A DNA stretch of 64,000 nucleotides, taken from NCBI GenBank assembly GCA_036365455.1, contig JAWQUS010000003.1, forward strand, positions 3,740,001 to 3,804,000. The letters run 5' to 3'. How positions within the stretch are numbered: the first letter of the stretch is position 1; each line of letters opens with the position of its first letter. Positions 1-11,257 of the stretch are shown piece after piece. The translations under genes and the position numbers were made by a program. The DNA comes from Macrosoma leucophasiata (taxonomy: Eukaryota; Arthropoda; Insecta; Lepidoptera; Hedylidae). Below the pieces are notes generated by a model. It was not told the origin of the DNA and searched no databases. It worked only from the letters and a program-made list of their open reading frames with translations.

Positions 1-89
1 AAACTTAATTACACAGGACAACAAATCGGGTAATAGTATTTTTATGATTTGTTTAGTACATAAGTTGTGTATAAATGTAGTGGGATGAG

Positions 90-400
90 TGTCTGTGGCT
101 AATGTTTCACATCTATTTCACTTCCACTACATAGTCAAGTGAAAAGAGAATAAACTGTGCCTGTATGTAGGTATTTGACGTAGCTCACAAAATGAGCAGT
201 ATAAATAGCAAGTAGAACAATGAATAGTGTAACAAAATACTTAATAAACTAAAATTATTGAAGAGTTTTATTGTCTGCGGCTATTGTTAGTTCATCAATT
301 TTACTTCCACATATTGTCAAGTAAAATGAGTATTAAACAGAGCCTATGAGTACTGGACGAAGCTCACTAAGTGAGCAGTGTAATGAATACTGTTATATAT
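90..400. repeat. Two-copy direct repeat, about 125-bp units
   Basis: Unit one (about 95-225) and unit two (about 273-395) match along their length with scattered changes. Shared landmarks are TGTCTG.GGCTA, ACTTCCAC, TTGTCAAGT, GCCT, and GAGCAGT followed by AATGAATA. No open frame spans either unit. I do not recognise the family; it may be a local tandem duplication in spacer DNA. The rest of 1-740 shows nothing else I can name. Confidence 0.6.
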
Positions 401-742
401 AGGGATTTACTACAAAAATACATGAATTAAAGGCAATACTCCCCAGGTTTTACAGCGATTTTTCAAATCTGACCGTTGGGTCGACGTCAGCTATTTCGAA
501 GTCGTCTTTCTTAATGATTTAGCCGCAGATCACCTCGCCAACATTTGTCCGTTTAAATTGTATATAATTATTGAATATTACACTATTAATACTAATAACA
601 ATCACTAAAACTAATTTTTATACAATAATTAAATACGAGCTACAATTTCGACATCTGACAACCAGTGTTGCCAGTTCAAGTTGTCATAATCAAACTTGAG
701 ATGAGAGATATGTGATGAGATGGTCAAAGTAATTTCAATAAA

Positions 743-991
743 GTGAAATGGCAATGGGCAGGGCACATAGCTCGGAGAACCGATAGCCACTGGGGCAGAA
801 AGGTTATCTACTGGAGACCACGTATCGTCAAGCGCATCGTGGGACGTCCACCTGCAAGATGGACCGACGATCTAGTCAAGGCTGCAGGTACCCGCTGGAT
901 GCACGTAGCTTTCGATCGATGGGCATGGAGGTCATTGGGGCCTATGTTCAGCATTGGACGTCCTATGACTGATATGATGATGATGACATGA
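743..991 (+). pseudogene. RTE-type LINE, C-terminal end of reverse transcriptase ORF
   Basis: The reading frame gives KWQWAGHIARR, then GRPPARWTDDLVK and FDRWAWRSLGP. This is the conserved C-terminal tail after the polymerase domain in RTE-clade LINE proteins. The frame ends at a stop after a short (ATG)n run, which fits the microsatellite 3' ends of this clade. Only about 80 residues survive; endonuclease and catalytic polymerase are absent, so this is a 5'-truncated dead insertion. A related fragment lies on the minus strand at 42.7-43.1 kb. Clade is inferred from the tail motif alone. Confidence 0.8.
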
Positions 992-1385
992 TATTTTCCA
1001 TTATATCACTCATGGCATTGATAGTTACTTAGTACCACACTACTCCACAACTAAGCAAGTTACAGTTGCTTAGTACCATACTACTAAACATACTGTAGTA
1101 CCATAATTTATCGATCATAAATTATAACTTAAACGTTATCTTGCATCAAATCCACTCATAGCATTAGTATGAAATTTGATTTAAATAAAATATGAATAAA
1201 ATTTAAGTATACCTACCTATTATATTTCATAATATATGATAAAAAGTATATAGAGTAAAATGCCGCGGTAATGAAAATACATAATAATAAACCGTTTCAA
1301 AATATTAACGTACTTCCAAATACATTTTCCACTATCTACGACTAATTATCACTAATTATCTAAGTATCACTCACCGATCGCGTTC
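992..1385. other. AT-rich spacer, nothing recognised
   Basis: Low-complexity AT-rich DNA with short near-repeats of a TTAGTACCA motif around 1028-1100. No coding or repeat family identified. Confidence 0.5.
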
Positions 1386-1757
1386 GTAATGAAGATGTAA
1401 GAAAGAGACTTTGTGTGAATGATAGTATCGGTGTAAAAATGAAAAAAGGCATGCTCCGATGGTTCGGGCATATAGAAAGAATGTCGAATGAGCGAATGAC
1501 TAAACAGATATACAATGCGAATGTGGATGTTTGCAGAGGCCCAGAAAGACCAAGGCTGACCTACCATGACCAAATAGGTCGAGTTCTGTCTGATGGTGGG
1601 GTCAAAAGTCTTAGGAATCGGAGTGCATGTATGAAGAGAATGATGAAGGTAGACGAGGCACGAGAGGTTTGTCAGAACCGGGATGACTGGCGCTCTACAC
1701 TCTCTGCCTACCCCGTTAGGGACCTGGCGTGAGGATACATACATACATACATACGAC
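1386..1757 (+). pseudogene. RTE-like LINE 3' fragment with (CATA)n tail (second RTE family)
   Basis: The frame at 1415-1732 encodes MKKGMLRWFGHIERM, then GPERPRLTYHDQIGRVL, RNRSACMKRMMKVDEAREVC and LSAYPVRDLA. The RWFGHIERM and RPRLTY blocks are the C-terminal tail of an RTE-type reverse transcriptase. The copy ends in a CATA microsatellite. Relatives lie at 17.3, 17.7, 22.7-23.2, 30.3 (minus) and 58.0 kb, all 5'-truncated at different points, the usual product of target-primed reverse transcription. The longer open frame here suggests it is one of the less decayed copies. No catalytic domain is present. Confidence 0.8.
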
Positions 1758-2110
1758 TAATTATTCCTGCATTTATATGGATGTGAATATGTAAGTAAAG
1801 TTTTGTAGAAACAAGTTCAATACCGGCCCCAAATTAAACGCCGCTATTCATACAACCCAACTGCAGTTTTAGTTTTCATATATACAACAATGTAGTAGTT
1901 ATACCGCAGCTATTTCACGGTTCAGGAACCTTTTAATTTCAACAATTATGTTGCCATAAAACTGTCTTAAGATTGTGAGATGTACGGTCTGGTCTTTGAA
2001 ATTAAAAACCTACTTTGACCAAGTTTTAACAACGCTGGCAATTTTTTAATCTTTTATGAAGAAGTTTTTCAGGCGCTAATGATTTTATCTATCTGGATAA
2101 ATAAAACCAG
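1758..2110. other. Spacer, nothing recognised
   Basis: AT-rich sequence between the RTE tail and the next repeat, with no coding or repeat signal I can support. Confidence 0.45.
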
Positions 2111-2112
2111 TC

Positions 2113-2659
2113 AAGTGCATGTCGGGCCACGCGCAGTGTAGGGTTCCGTAGTTACAGAGTAAAAGATGAAATAAAAAAAATATATATATTTTGTAAGGAC
2201 TTGTTCGAAATTTTCGAGTAAAGTACATTTGATCGACTATTACTCGCAAACTTGCAGGGCTTAAATGTGATAGTTTTCCTTTTAATTTCGTTATATATAG
2301 CTACTATTGCCGTAACGTTTGAATTTCTAACAACAACCGTTTAGTCTGTAGGGGGGGGGGGCACTTGAGTCTAACGAAAATTTGCACTTTAAAGCTTAAT
2401 TAGTCACGAACAGTTAACTACTCGAAAAATGATGTTCGAACACTCATACTATTTTTTAAAAACCTATTCAACGATACTACACACTATATGTAAATCGAAA
2501 ATAAAAAAAATATCTGCGAGTTACATGTAGGCGAGGTTACCCTAAATATATAGTTTTTCATGTTTTACATTCTACCACCTTGTCGGCGTACTTAAGATGT
2601 ATACTTGTGCCAAATTTCAAGTCTCTAGTACTTATAGTTTTTGCGCTAAGCCGCGGACG

Positions 2660-2743
<84 letters not shown>

Positions 2744-2799
2744 CACAGACAGACGGACATGGCGAAACTATAAGGGTTCCTTGTTTACTACGGAACCCT
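2113..2799 (+). mobile_element. Non-autonomous repeat with GGGTTCCGTAGT ends and internal (GACA)n
   Basis: The left side has CGGGCCACGCGCAGTG followed by AGGGTTCCGTAGT. The right end has GGCGAAACTATAAGGGTTCC and then ACTACGGAACCCT, the inverted complement of the left GGGTTCCGTAGT. I know this layout, with a variable GGAC/GACA array before GACATGGCGAAACTATAAG, as a common lepidopteran interspersed repeat, but I cannot assign it firmly to a transposon superfamily. It encodes nothing. A G-run sits at 2351-2360. Confidence 0.6.
2654..2757. repeat. (GACA)n/(GGAC)n microsatellite
   Basis: About 100 bp of nearly uninterrupted GACA units preceded by GGAC units. Frames across it translate as LSVC or TDRQ repeats and are not genes. 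Confidence 0.95.
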
Positions 2800-3298
2800 G
2801 AAAATGAATTGCTAAATGTGTTGCTAAGTGCGAAACTCAAGAATAGCTGAACCAATTTCGCTAATTCCTTTTTTGTTGTATTTGTGATTATCCGTAGATG
2901 GTTTGTATGAAAGAAAAAATATAGGTAAAGTTGCGCGGAAAACTTAACCTACATATTGTGATATATTTTCCAATGTAAGCCTTTATGCGCTTGATATAAC
3001 GGTCAATTACCGTTTTAAACAGTTGGATCGGTAGGAATTCATGATTGAAAATGGCATCAAATTACCAATCAGCTAGATTGCACCCGCGCGAAGCCGAGGC
3101 GAGTCGCTGGTCGTCGTCACATCCTGAGTTCCTGAGGCCTTCGTGAAGTTATTTTATGATGTTCAAAGATATCACTTGTTAAAATTAAACACATAATATT
3201 GTTAGCACCCATTCCACCACTCAAAACAATAATAGCGAGGGCAATCATCAAAATGAAACTGAAGATTACAATCAAAACGATTGTGATGTACTGAAATA

Positions 3299-3495
3299 AA
3301 TCGCTCAACAAAGGTTTTAATATCAGCTGCTATATTATTGTTCCATTTGTCACGGAGTATGCAAGTCCGTCTTGCATCGGTGAAACTCTTCAAGACCCTT
3401 TGTGGGAGTACAATGAGAAATTACTTAGTAATATTATGATACAATCAAAACGATCATGCATTTCGTTTGTTTTGTTTCAATGTCTGTAATCCTTC
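3299..3495. repeat. Local duplicated segment, copy 1
   Basis: Matches 4360-4550 over about 190 bp. Shared landmarks are ACAAAGGTTTTAATATCAG, CTTTGTGGGAGTAC, GATACAATCAAA and TGTTTCAATG. An additional piece with TTTTCAGTAAATGTT recurs at 3823-3840 and 4325-4340. Its right end is the insertion point of the SINE at 3497. Not coding. Confidence 0.6.
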
Positions 3496-3496
3496 T

Positions 3497-3781
3497 ACTG
3501 GTGGTAGAGCTCCAGTGACGGAGCTCGCGGGCGTAGGTACCACCGCATTACCTAATAAAATATACTTGCCGCTAAATGTTCAGCACTATCGTGTTTCGGT
3601 TAGGTGGTAATGTATGGCCTTGTAATTTCCAGCACAGAGGCATAACACCTTAAGCCTCAGGAGTGGTAACGCATCTGCATTTTGACCTTGGTCTTTGTGT
3701 GGGTGTCTATAGGCTACAGTCATCACTTAACATCAATGTGAGCTGCATGCTAGTTTGCCACTTCCATTACATAAAAAAAAA
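3497..3781 (+). mobile_element. SINE-A, full length
   Basis: Reference copy for the dominant family here. It starts ACTGGTGGTAGAGCTCC, continues with a GAGCTC-8nt-GAGCTC stem-loop and the CACCGCATTACCTAATA block, then GTGTTTCGGTTAGGTGG, GGCATAACACCTTAAGCC, GGTGTCTATAGGC and CACTTAACATCAATGTG. It ends CCACTTCCATTAC plus poly(A). Nearly constant 5' ends, a length of about 285 bp, poly(A) and no ORF point to a SINE. Its layout resembles the abundant silkworm repeats that begin ACTGGTGGTAGG (recalled, not searched). The tRNA or LINE origin of its parts is inferred. Confidence 0.85.
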
Positions 3782-3905
3782 TCCCACAGGATTCACTCAC
3801 AAGTGGTGAGGTCTTCGATCAGATTTTCAGTAAATGTTTTATTTTAATTTGAGTCTTTAGCAGACTTTCTAACAATTGTTATCAGAGCTAATTTCAGCAG
3901 CAAGA

Positions 3906-3997
3906 TGTAAACTACTGAACAAAAGCCTCACTCAACGATTTGAAGGTCTTGGGCCGCCCTCATGCAGCGATTGCTTGCGACCTTCACCCGGGTTTCT
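3906..3997 (-). pseudogene. Degenerate RTE LINE tail
   Basis: The stretch with CTGAACAAAAGCCTC, GGGCCGCCCTCATGCAGCGATT and CGACCTTCACC matches the start of the better preserved minus-strand RTE fragment at 42.74-42.83 kb. About 90 bp survive, with no frame left. Confidence 0.55.
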
Positions 3998-4038
3998 TTG
4001 TAAAGATATTTTGTTAGTTTGTCGTCGTTTCTTAGCAT

Positions 4039-4174
4039 GGATTGCACCACGATTTTTTTTTAAGATATTGTAACATTTCACATCCTGCTCTAACTTTAAC
4101 AGATTTTTTTCAGTTAGAAAAGGATGTGAAATGTTACAATAAATTTCACTTTAACAAAAGTCGTGGTGCAACCC
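4039..4174. mobile_element. Foldback MITE, 136 bp
   Basis: Outer inverted repeats GGATTGCACCACGA (4039-4052) and TCGTGGTGCAACCC (4161-4174) enclose a second inverted pair, ATTGTAACATTTCACATCCT (4067-4086) and its complement (4121-4140). Nearly the whole element folds back on itself. Encodes nothing; superfamily and target duplication not determined. Confidence 0.65.
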
Positions 4175-4317
4175 AGTCTTAGTTTGTAAACAAACACGCG
4201 ACTAAAACTTTGCTTATTTGTCACGCATCCGCAACGAATTCGCGGCGCTTGCGCGGAGTGTTCGTCCGTTCTTAAAAAAGGTGGTATTCTGTTATTATGT
4301 TAAGGCTTTTAGGTTCT

Positions 4318-4550
4318 CGTATAGATTTTCAGTAAATGTTATATTCAAATTTAGTCACGAAAACATTACAACAAAGGTTTTAATATCAGGTGCTTTGTCA
4401 TTGTTCCTTTTGTCACAGACTAAGCATGGCGTTGAAATTCTTCGATACTCTTTGTGGGAGTACATAGAAGAATAAGTTTGTGATATTGTGATACAATCAA
4501 AGCGATCTTAGGTTTCTTTTTTCTTGTTTCAATGCCTATAACCCTATGAG
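4318..4550. repeat. Local duplicated segment, copy 2
   Basis: Second copy of the segment at 3299-3495, here continuous with the TTTTCAGTAAATGTT portion that the SINE separates in copy 1. The spacer 4551-4810 is otherwise featureless. Confidence 0.6.
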
Positions 4551-4810
4551 TCGTTAGGTCTTCCAAAATAAAATCTATAGAAAATTTCGCGTTTATTCTC
4601 AGTGAAAATATTAATAAGCGCTAAAAAAAATTAGGGTTCATTAAGTCCTAATTTAGAACTAAACACGTGCTGTGATTTTTAATGAAAATAAGTAACGCTA
4701 ATATTAGAATATATAATGACTTGTTTGTCTCTCATAATTTATTTAAAAGTACGGCGTTTTATAGGATAAAGGCATTTTTCAATTTTACAATAAACTAAAA
4801 CTTAAATTAA

Positions 4811-6181
4811 TCTATACTTATAATAAATCTGTAGAAGTGTAAATTCTGTACATTAAAAATATTGAAAAACAAATACCAGGGGATGTTATTAGATCGATAC
4901 AGAACACAAATATGTGATTAGATTTTTTTTCGTCTGTCTGTCTGCCTGTTTGTTCAAGCATCACATAAAAACTACTTATCCGATTACAATAAAGCTTGGT
5001 ATGATTATACTTTAACCTTTGGCGCACAACACTGGGTACTTTTATCCCGGAAAAATGTCTGTTTGTCTGTGTGTTTGTGCACGCTAAGATCAGAAACGGC
5101 TTATTCGATTTGCGGTTTTGACTAATGTATTGTGGTAATTTCACTTAACATTTAGTGTTTGTTTCATGTGAATCGGTTTAGAAATAAAAAAGTTAGTCAA
5201 TTTAAAGAATCGTATCGAATATTTTAAAGCTATTCTGTATCTTAGTTCTATCTTTTAGGGGGTTTCGTACCTAAAAGGTAAAAACGGGTCCTACGGATTA
5301 CTAATCCTCCGCTGTCTGTCTGTCTGTCCCTTTGTCCGTCTGTCTGTCACCCGGCTGTATCTCATAAATAGTGATAGCTACAAAGCTAACATTTTCACAA
5401 ATTATGTATTTCTGTTACCGCTATAATGTAGACGCTTAAAATTTTCACAGATTTTTTAGGTCTTATGTTGTATTGCAGCTTCCATAATAAATCTATATAG
5501 ATACAAATAAATAAAATTGGATTGTCTGTTTGTAATATTAAAATAACCGCTTTTTACTAAACGCATATGTATGTATACACGGTACATATACCAAAACATC
5601 ATTTTTTACTATTTTTGTCTATCTGTCAGTCTGTCTGCTTGGCGGGGCTAATCTTGGGAACGGCTTGACCGATTTTGACGGGACTTTCACCGGCAGAAAG
5701 CTGATGTAACAAGGAGTAACTTAGGCTACTTTTATCTCCATACATACCTACATACAAATAAGAAGAATTGGAGTGTCTTCGACTTTGACGGGACTTTATC
5801 TGGCAGAAAGCTGATGTAATAAGGAGTAACTTAGGCTACTTTTATCTCCATACAACCATACATACATACATACCTACATACAAATAAACAGAATTTGAGT
5901 GTCTCCAATTTTGACGGAACTTTCACTGGCAGATAGCTGATGTGATAAGGAGTAATTTGGGCTACTTTCATCTCCATACAACCATACATACATACATAAC
6001 TACATACAAATAAACAGAATTTGAGTGTCTCCGATTTTGACGGAACTTTCACTGGCAGATAGCTGATGTAATAAGGAGTAACTTAGGCTACTCTTATACT
6101 AGCTGCGCCCACGACTTCGTCCGGGTAGATACTGAACAATCATATTTTTTTTCACGTAGACGAAGTCGCGGGCACAGCTAG
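4811..6181 (+). mobile_element. Helitron-like element, long form (1.37 kb)
   Basis: The left end is A|TCTATACTTATAATAAATC and the right end ACAGCTAG|T, so the element sits between A and T as Helitrons do. A subterminal inverted pair (CTGCGCCCACGACTTCGTCC and ACGAAGTCGCGGGCACAG) precedes the CTAG. Inside are several TCTG microsatellites and three near-identical blocks of about 110 bp (TTTTGACGGGACTTTC, CAGCTGATGTAA-type, AAGGAGTAACTTAGG) at about 5680-6090, each ended by CATA repeats. No Rep/helicase ORF exists, so it is non-autonomous. A second long copy is at 40.46-42.33 kb and short copies are at 23.8, 40.2 and 53.8 kb. The assignment rests on ends and insertion preference. Confidence 0.75.
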
Positions 6182-6182
6182 T

Positions 6183-6625
6183 AATTAATAAATTACAACT
6201 CCACATCCAGGTTGTGCCACCAGTCCATAGCTTCGGGTTTGAGGTCGAAGAGGTTCATTGGGTCACCCTGATAACGTCGTCTTGGACACCGTTCTTCCTT
6301 CATAATGATTATTTGTGAATCACAAAATAAAATTTATAGGCTTAGACACGGCATTAAATGAAAAATACAGGCTATCGGTATCGTCATGAAAGCATCTAAT
6401 ATTTTGTACAACATACTGAAAAAAAAATCTCACAAATTATCTCATGTTTTATGAACAGAAAATATTCTTATAATAATCAGTAACAACCTTTTTTAGAGTT
6501 TACTCGTTAAGAAACGATTTGAATTATAAGGACCGGTATGGAAATTATGGGATAAAATCAAGTGTAATACGAAATTTGAGGGACTACTGCCCCAGGAGCG
6601 CTGCGAACGATCGGACGTATTAGTA
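6183..6625. other. Spacer, nothing recognised
   Basis: AT-rich sequence without supported coding or repeat content between the Helitron end and the next SINE. Confidence 0.45.
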
Positions 6626-6920
6626 TTTTTTTTTTTTTTTTATGTTATAAAAGTGGCAAACAAGCGTGCAGTTCACATTGATGTTAAGTGATGACTGCAG
6701 CCTATAGACACCCACACAATGACCAGAGGTCAAAATGCAAATGCGCTGCCACTCCTGAGGCATTAGGTGTTATGCCTCTGTGCCGGAAATTACAGAGCCG
6801 TACATTACCACCTGACCGGAACACGATAGTGCTGAACACTACCATTTAACGGCAAGTATATTAGATAATGCGGTGGTGCCTACGCCCGCGAGCTCCGTCA
6901 CTGGAGCTCTACCACCAGTA
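6626..6920 (-). mobile_element. SINE-A, full length
   Basis: Reads from a T-run with GTGGCAAACAAGC to GAGCTCTACCACCAGTA. Its body has the GCGCTGCCACTCCTGAGGCATTAGG variant, marking the CCTAATGCC/GGCAGCGC subfamily rather than the CCTTAGGCC/GGTAACGC one. Confidence 0.85.
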
Positions 6921-7310
6921 AATTTTACCAGTTAATTTTACCTAGGTGGCGACTCCTCCGAATAACAACACCACTTCGGATGAGTCGACACCTTCTATTT
7001 GTATAGAGTGACATTTCATCTACGTATAAGATACATTTGCGGATGAATTGTCACCAAAGTTGGGCACACACTAGTGATCTACTTACGAACACCGAGTAAG
7101 CTCCCGACGTGCGTCGAAGCTAACACACATGCTTTTATGTAGTTGAACCATAGTACTTAGTAACAACCGTTTTTTTAGTATATTACATAAATGACAGAGA
7201 AAAAATTACAGGTGGTATAGCTACAAAACACTTTTTCTTATAATTACCTTAGGTAATGTTGGTTTTTAATGAACTTTCGGAAACGGTTGTAAAATCTTAC
7301 TCGAAATAAA
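6921..7310. other. Spacer, nothing recognised
   Basis: No repeat or coding signal I can support. Confidence 0.45.
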
Positions 7311-7339
7311 AATGTTTTATTTCTTCCCATTCATTGATG

Positions 7340-7668
7340 AAGCGCACCGGCGTTCTACTCGGCTAAGCACTACGGGCGCGGTCGGATATGTGACGGGTGA
7401 CCGCTAGTGGCAAATTAAATGCGCCTTTCCGTGCTTCGGAGGGCACGTTAAGCCGTCGGTCCCGGTTTCTATAGATGGATAGCAGTCGTTAAACCTTGTC
7501 GGAGGCCTTATGGGCGGTTTGAAAACATCCGACAGTGGGTTGGCCCCTAACCCACCCACCTCCACCAATCCGCATTGGAGCAGCGTGGTGGAGTAAGCCC
7601 CAGGCCTCCCCCCAAAAAGGGGAGAGACTCGTGCCCAGCAGTGGGACGTATAATGGGTTGCCATTATT
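7340..7668 (+). mobile_element. SINE-C (tRNA-like head, ATT tail), with 11-bp target duplication
   Basis: Flanked by ATTCATTGATG at 7329-7339 and 7669-7679. It runs through CACTACGGGCGCGGTCGG, CCGTGCTTCGGAGGGCACG, TTAAACCTTGTCGGAGGCC, CCGCATTGGAGCAGCGTGG and CCCAGCAGTGGGACGTATAA, ending GGGTTGCC(ATT)n. Fuller family members (19.4, 24.9, 56.0 kb) begin GCGCGCATGGCYCAGCGG, a good Pol III A-box match (TGGCCCAGCGG). This copy has a shortened head. The protein-like frames inside are not genes. The tRNA origin of the head is inferred. Confidence 0.75.
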
Positions 7669-7679
7669 ATTCATTGATG

Positions 7680-8350
7680 TACCTAATACACCTAATTAGG
7701 TATGCTACTTAATGCTACAAACGTAGCTGAACTAAATCAAACCCTAAAAATAAATACCAGAAATACTTTACAAATTGATCAATCGTAACGAACTAATCGG
7801 ATGAAGTTCAATAGAAATTTAATAAACCCCAAATGATCGAACCTAATAAAATATTTGCTTATTCAAAACAGAGCAGCGAAAACAGATCCCGACAATTCAT
7901 TAAGCGTCCCAATAAAAGAGACCCGTAAAAAAAAATTCGATGAATCCATACAAAATATCCTTTTCCCCAAAAAGGTTTTCCTTTGGGGTACAATGTAGCG
8001 GTTCGTTTAACAGCAATTGTAATTAATTAGCCTCGGTCGAGCGTTACCTGAGGATTTTCTTTTCAACGATAAATATCTTGATGAAAAAATTACTTCTTTT
8101 CCTTTTTATCTTTGCGGAAATAGTTTCGGCGCTGCTCGAGAGATAAATAAATAAATTGTAGTCTTTGGTTTATGATATTTGTGTGTTTTGAATAACAACA
8201 ATATCACAATATAATATCGTCTATCTCACGGCAATATGCGTAAAGACTCTGAATAATCACGTATGCCGTTGCGCACTTGGTTTTTTCATGATTCACTCTG
8301 TCGATTGGTGAAAACTGCATGAAAATCCATTTAGTAGTCTTCGAAAATAT
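7680..8350. other. AT-rich spacer, nothing recognised
   Basis: About 670 bp with no supported feature. Confidence 0.45.
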
Positions 8351-8623
8351 GTTTTTTTTTTATGTAATGAAAGTGACAAACAAACATGCAGTTTACATTG
8401 ATGTTAAGAGATGACTGCAGCCTAAAGACATTCCACACAAAGACCAAGGTCTGAATGCGGATGCGTTACCACCCCTGAGGCCTAAGTTCTTAATTACAGG
8501 GCTGTTTTGTTGGAAATTACAGGGCTGTACATTACCGTTACCTTAACCTGACCGGAACACGATTTTTTTAATGCGGTGGTGCCATAGCCTTCTAGCTCCG
8601 TCACTGGAGCTCTACCACCAGTA
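8351..8623 (-). mobile_element. SINE-A with internal deletion
   Basis: Both ends are present (T-run/AAAGTGACAAACAAAC and AGCTCTACCACCAGT). About 40 bp between CGGAACACGAT and ATGCGGTGGTGCC are missing and replaced by a T-run. Likely an old copy. Confidence 0.8.
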
Positions 8624-9116
8624 ATATCACGAACAGACGCTACGAGAGATTTTGTTTTATTATATGTATACATTAGGCAAAAATAACTATACACCACTAA
8701 CCTAGAAGACTAATGATGTCATCAGTCTAGGTCATTACAGAGTATACCTATGGAAAAGCGCAAAATTAGACAAGATAATATTTGGAAGACGGAAATAGAT
8801 TATTTGAAATGGATATTCTACTCAAAGGTATGCCATTTCTCTAGGAAACCTATTTACATTCAGTCAAAATCTGGATACGGATTCTGATATCGACGCGTTA
8901 ATTTTGAGACTGGCTTCAGATATCTTATTCTAGACTGTATTCAGATATTGTACAGATTAAGTGCTGAGCTACGTCAGTAAAGCCTGCCTGACCTAGTCTT
9001 GAGCTATTCATCTATGTACATTACACTCGAGCCAAGACGTTGCCACAAGGACTTACTTTGACACGTTCGGATTAGGGATGGGAACATTTTGATGTTTTGA
9101 AAGAAAAAATCGAAGA
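8624..9116. other. Spacer, nothing recognised
   Basis: No supported coding or repeat signal. Confidence 0.45.
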
Positions 9117-9331
9117 TTTTTTTAGTGTAATGGAAGTGGCAAATAAGCCGTAAGCATGCAGTTCACATTGATGTTAAGTGATGTCTGCAGCCTATAGACA
9201 CCCACACAAAGACCAAGGTCAGAATGTGGATGCGCTACCACTTCTGAGGCCTAAGATGTTATGCCTTTGTGCCGGAAATTACAGGGCCGTACATTACCAC
9301 CTGACCGGAACACGTTAGTGCTGAACACTGT
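9117..9331 (-). mobile_element. SINE-A, 5'-truncated
   Basis: Keeps the 3' three-quarters, from the T-run to GTTAGTGCTGAACACT; the ACTGGTGGTAG head is missing. It faces the opposite-strand copy that follows about 25 bp away. Confidence 0.8.
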
Positions 9332-9354
9332 CGATAATATATAATAGTTGTATG

Positions 9355-9568
9355 TATATGCCCCGTAATTTCAAACACAAAGGCAAAAAATACTACTACT
9401 TTATCTGGTAGTCTGAATAAATTGAATAACAACAAAGGTCTTAGGTGTGGCAACGCGTCTAAATTTTGACCTCTGGTCTTTATGTGGGTGTCTTTAGACT
9501 GCAGTAATCACTTAAAATCGATGTGAACTGCATGCTTGTTTACCACTTCCATTACATGAAAAAATCGA
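9355..9568 (+). mobile_element. SINE-A, divergent variant, 5'-truncated
   Basis: Carries the CACTTAAAATCGATGTGAAC tail and TACCACTTCCATTACATG end. Upstream is a distinct insert (ATCTGGTAGTCTGAATAAAT) that recurs, inverted, in the old copy at 14.07-14.24 kb. The two therefore define a minor variant lineage. Confidence 0.7.
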
Positions 9569-9990
9569 TGTTTCAATGTGATTCTATGCGATATCATTAC
9601 ATTTTTTTTTGATATTAGGCTCTGATTTGAGAAAATAATCTAATTGGTATTGATATCTTTAATGTAATCACTATAATTAACCACGCAAGATGACTTGGGG
9701 TTAATATAAAACCTTACCTATTATCATAAAAAATGCATTTAGATAAAAATTTGACCGCATCGATGAATTCTAGGCGATGTTTTTATACATCAATGCTTTT
9801 ATTCTGAAACATCAAATTATCGATATGTCTGTCGACATTTACGACATTAACATCCCTATATCGGATACCTTACGGAGCAATACTCACTCGACAATGTCGA
9901 GTTTGGTACCTTTAGATAAGTTGTTGGGAATAGCTTCTTTGGAAATCGTTTCAATAGTTTTCATTCAATATACACTGCCACTCCTGAGGC

Positions 9991-10145
9991 ATAACACCTA
10001 ATGCCTCAGGAGTGGCAGCGCATTTGCATTTTGACCTTTGGTTATTGTGTGGGTGTCTATAGGCTGCAGTCATCACTTAACATCAATGTGAACTGCAGGC
10101 TTGTTTGCCACTTTTATTACATAAAAAAAAAAGAAAAAAAAAATT
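9991..10145 (+). mobile_element. SINE-A 3' half fused to a short inverted stub
   Basis: The sense part starts at AATGCCTCAGGAGTGGCAGC and ends in poly(A). Immediately upstream, CTGCCACTCCTGAGGCAT (9976-9993) is the exact complement of the first sense bases, forming an 18-bp-arm hairpin at the truncation point. Confidence 0.75.
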
Positions 10146-10490
10146 TTTTATCATGGGAGTAGCAAGGTAACTTACATTCTTACTGATATCAAATTAATAT
10201 GCTAGTAAAGAAATAATTTGTTATCGACATGGGTTAAAATACGGAGATGAAATTTAAGACATTTTTGGAAAACATGTATCTAATATTTGACTGGAGAGTC
10301 AGGTTTCAGATAAAATTCAAAATTTCTATACTTAATATTAATTCACCATAAATGGGAGGCTTCTCTGAATGTATAAGACAATACTATGATTTTGATTCAC
10401 TCGAGAAAGTTGAAAAGATAACGATACTGTAGCGCATTTATTGAAGTGCACAACTGATATTTGACTATCGAAGTTCCCAAAAAAAAATCT

Positions 10491-10778
10491 TTCTGGTGGT
10501 AGAGCTCCAGTGACGGAGCTCGCGGGCGTAGACACCACCGTATTACTTAATGTACTTGCCGCTAAATGGCAGTGTTCAGCACTATGGTGTCCCGTCAGGT
10601 GGGTAATGTACGGCCTTGTAATTTCCGGCACAGAAGCACAACAGCTTAGGCCTCAGGAGTGGTAGCACATCTGAATTTTGACCTTGGTGTTTGTGTGGGT
10701 GTCTATAGCCTGCAGTCGTCACTTAACATCAATGCGAACTGCACGCTTGTTTACCACTTCCATTACTTAAAAAAAAAT
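10491..10778 (+). mobile_element. SINE-A, full length
   Basis: Head CTGGTGGTAGAGCTCC through tail CCACTTCCATTACTTAAAA, with GGTAGCACATC in place of the usual GGTAACGCATC. Confidence 0.85.
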
Positions 10779-11220
10779 ATTCACGAGATGTTGCAAAATG
10801 AACAGTCGTGAAAACTTACTCAAAAAATGATGAATTTTCGCTGAAATAACAACTTATCGATATACTCGTATCTATTAATTTAAGCGAAATCGAGTAACAC
10901 GTTTATAATCAGCCCAAACCATTGATCCAACTTAACAAGCTATCTATTTCAATGAATATTAGCCAAAGGAAACGTGAGCATATCTAATTTACGGTGTTGC
11001 TTCAGTAATTACACGCAAATTACTGATACAAATCTAATACATAACCCCAAATATTAGTATTACGTCCGCTATATACACGGACATATAACGGAATATATGT
11101 ATCAATATACAAAGTTGGTTATCATTTTACCCATGGGTCTATATCAAAGACGTGTTCAGACATGTTTAGGTGTGTTACTTGGACCGTGACAGTGACACAT
11201 GTAATTGGCATGCGCGTGAC
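10779..11220. other. AT-rich spacer, nothing recognised
   Basis: No supported feature in this interval. Confidence 0.45.
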
Positions 11221-11257
11221 CGTTTAGGTGGTGGCTTTGAAAATCGCGTTTTTACCA

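Noticed and set aside
2558..2855. Frames of repeated LSVC or TDRQ residues
   Set aside because: Simple (GACA)n microsatellite translated in several frames.
7404..7664. Protein-like frames beginning MATHYTSHCWARV, recurring at several sites
   Set aside because: They follow the SINE-C repeat in every case and are translation shadows of a non-coding element.
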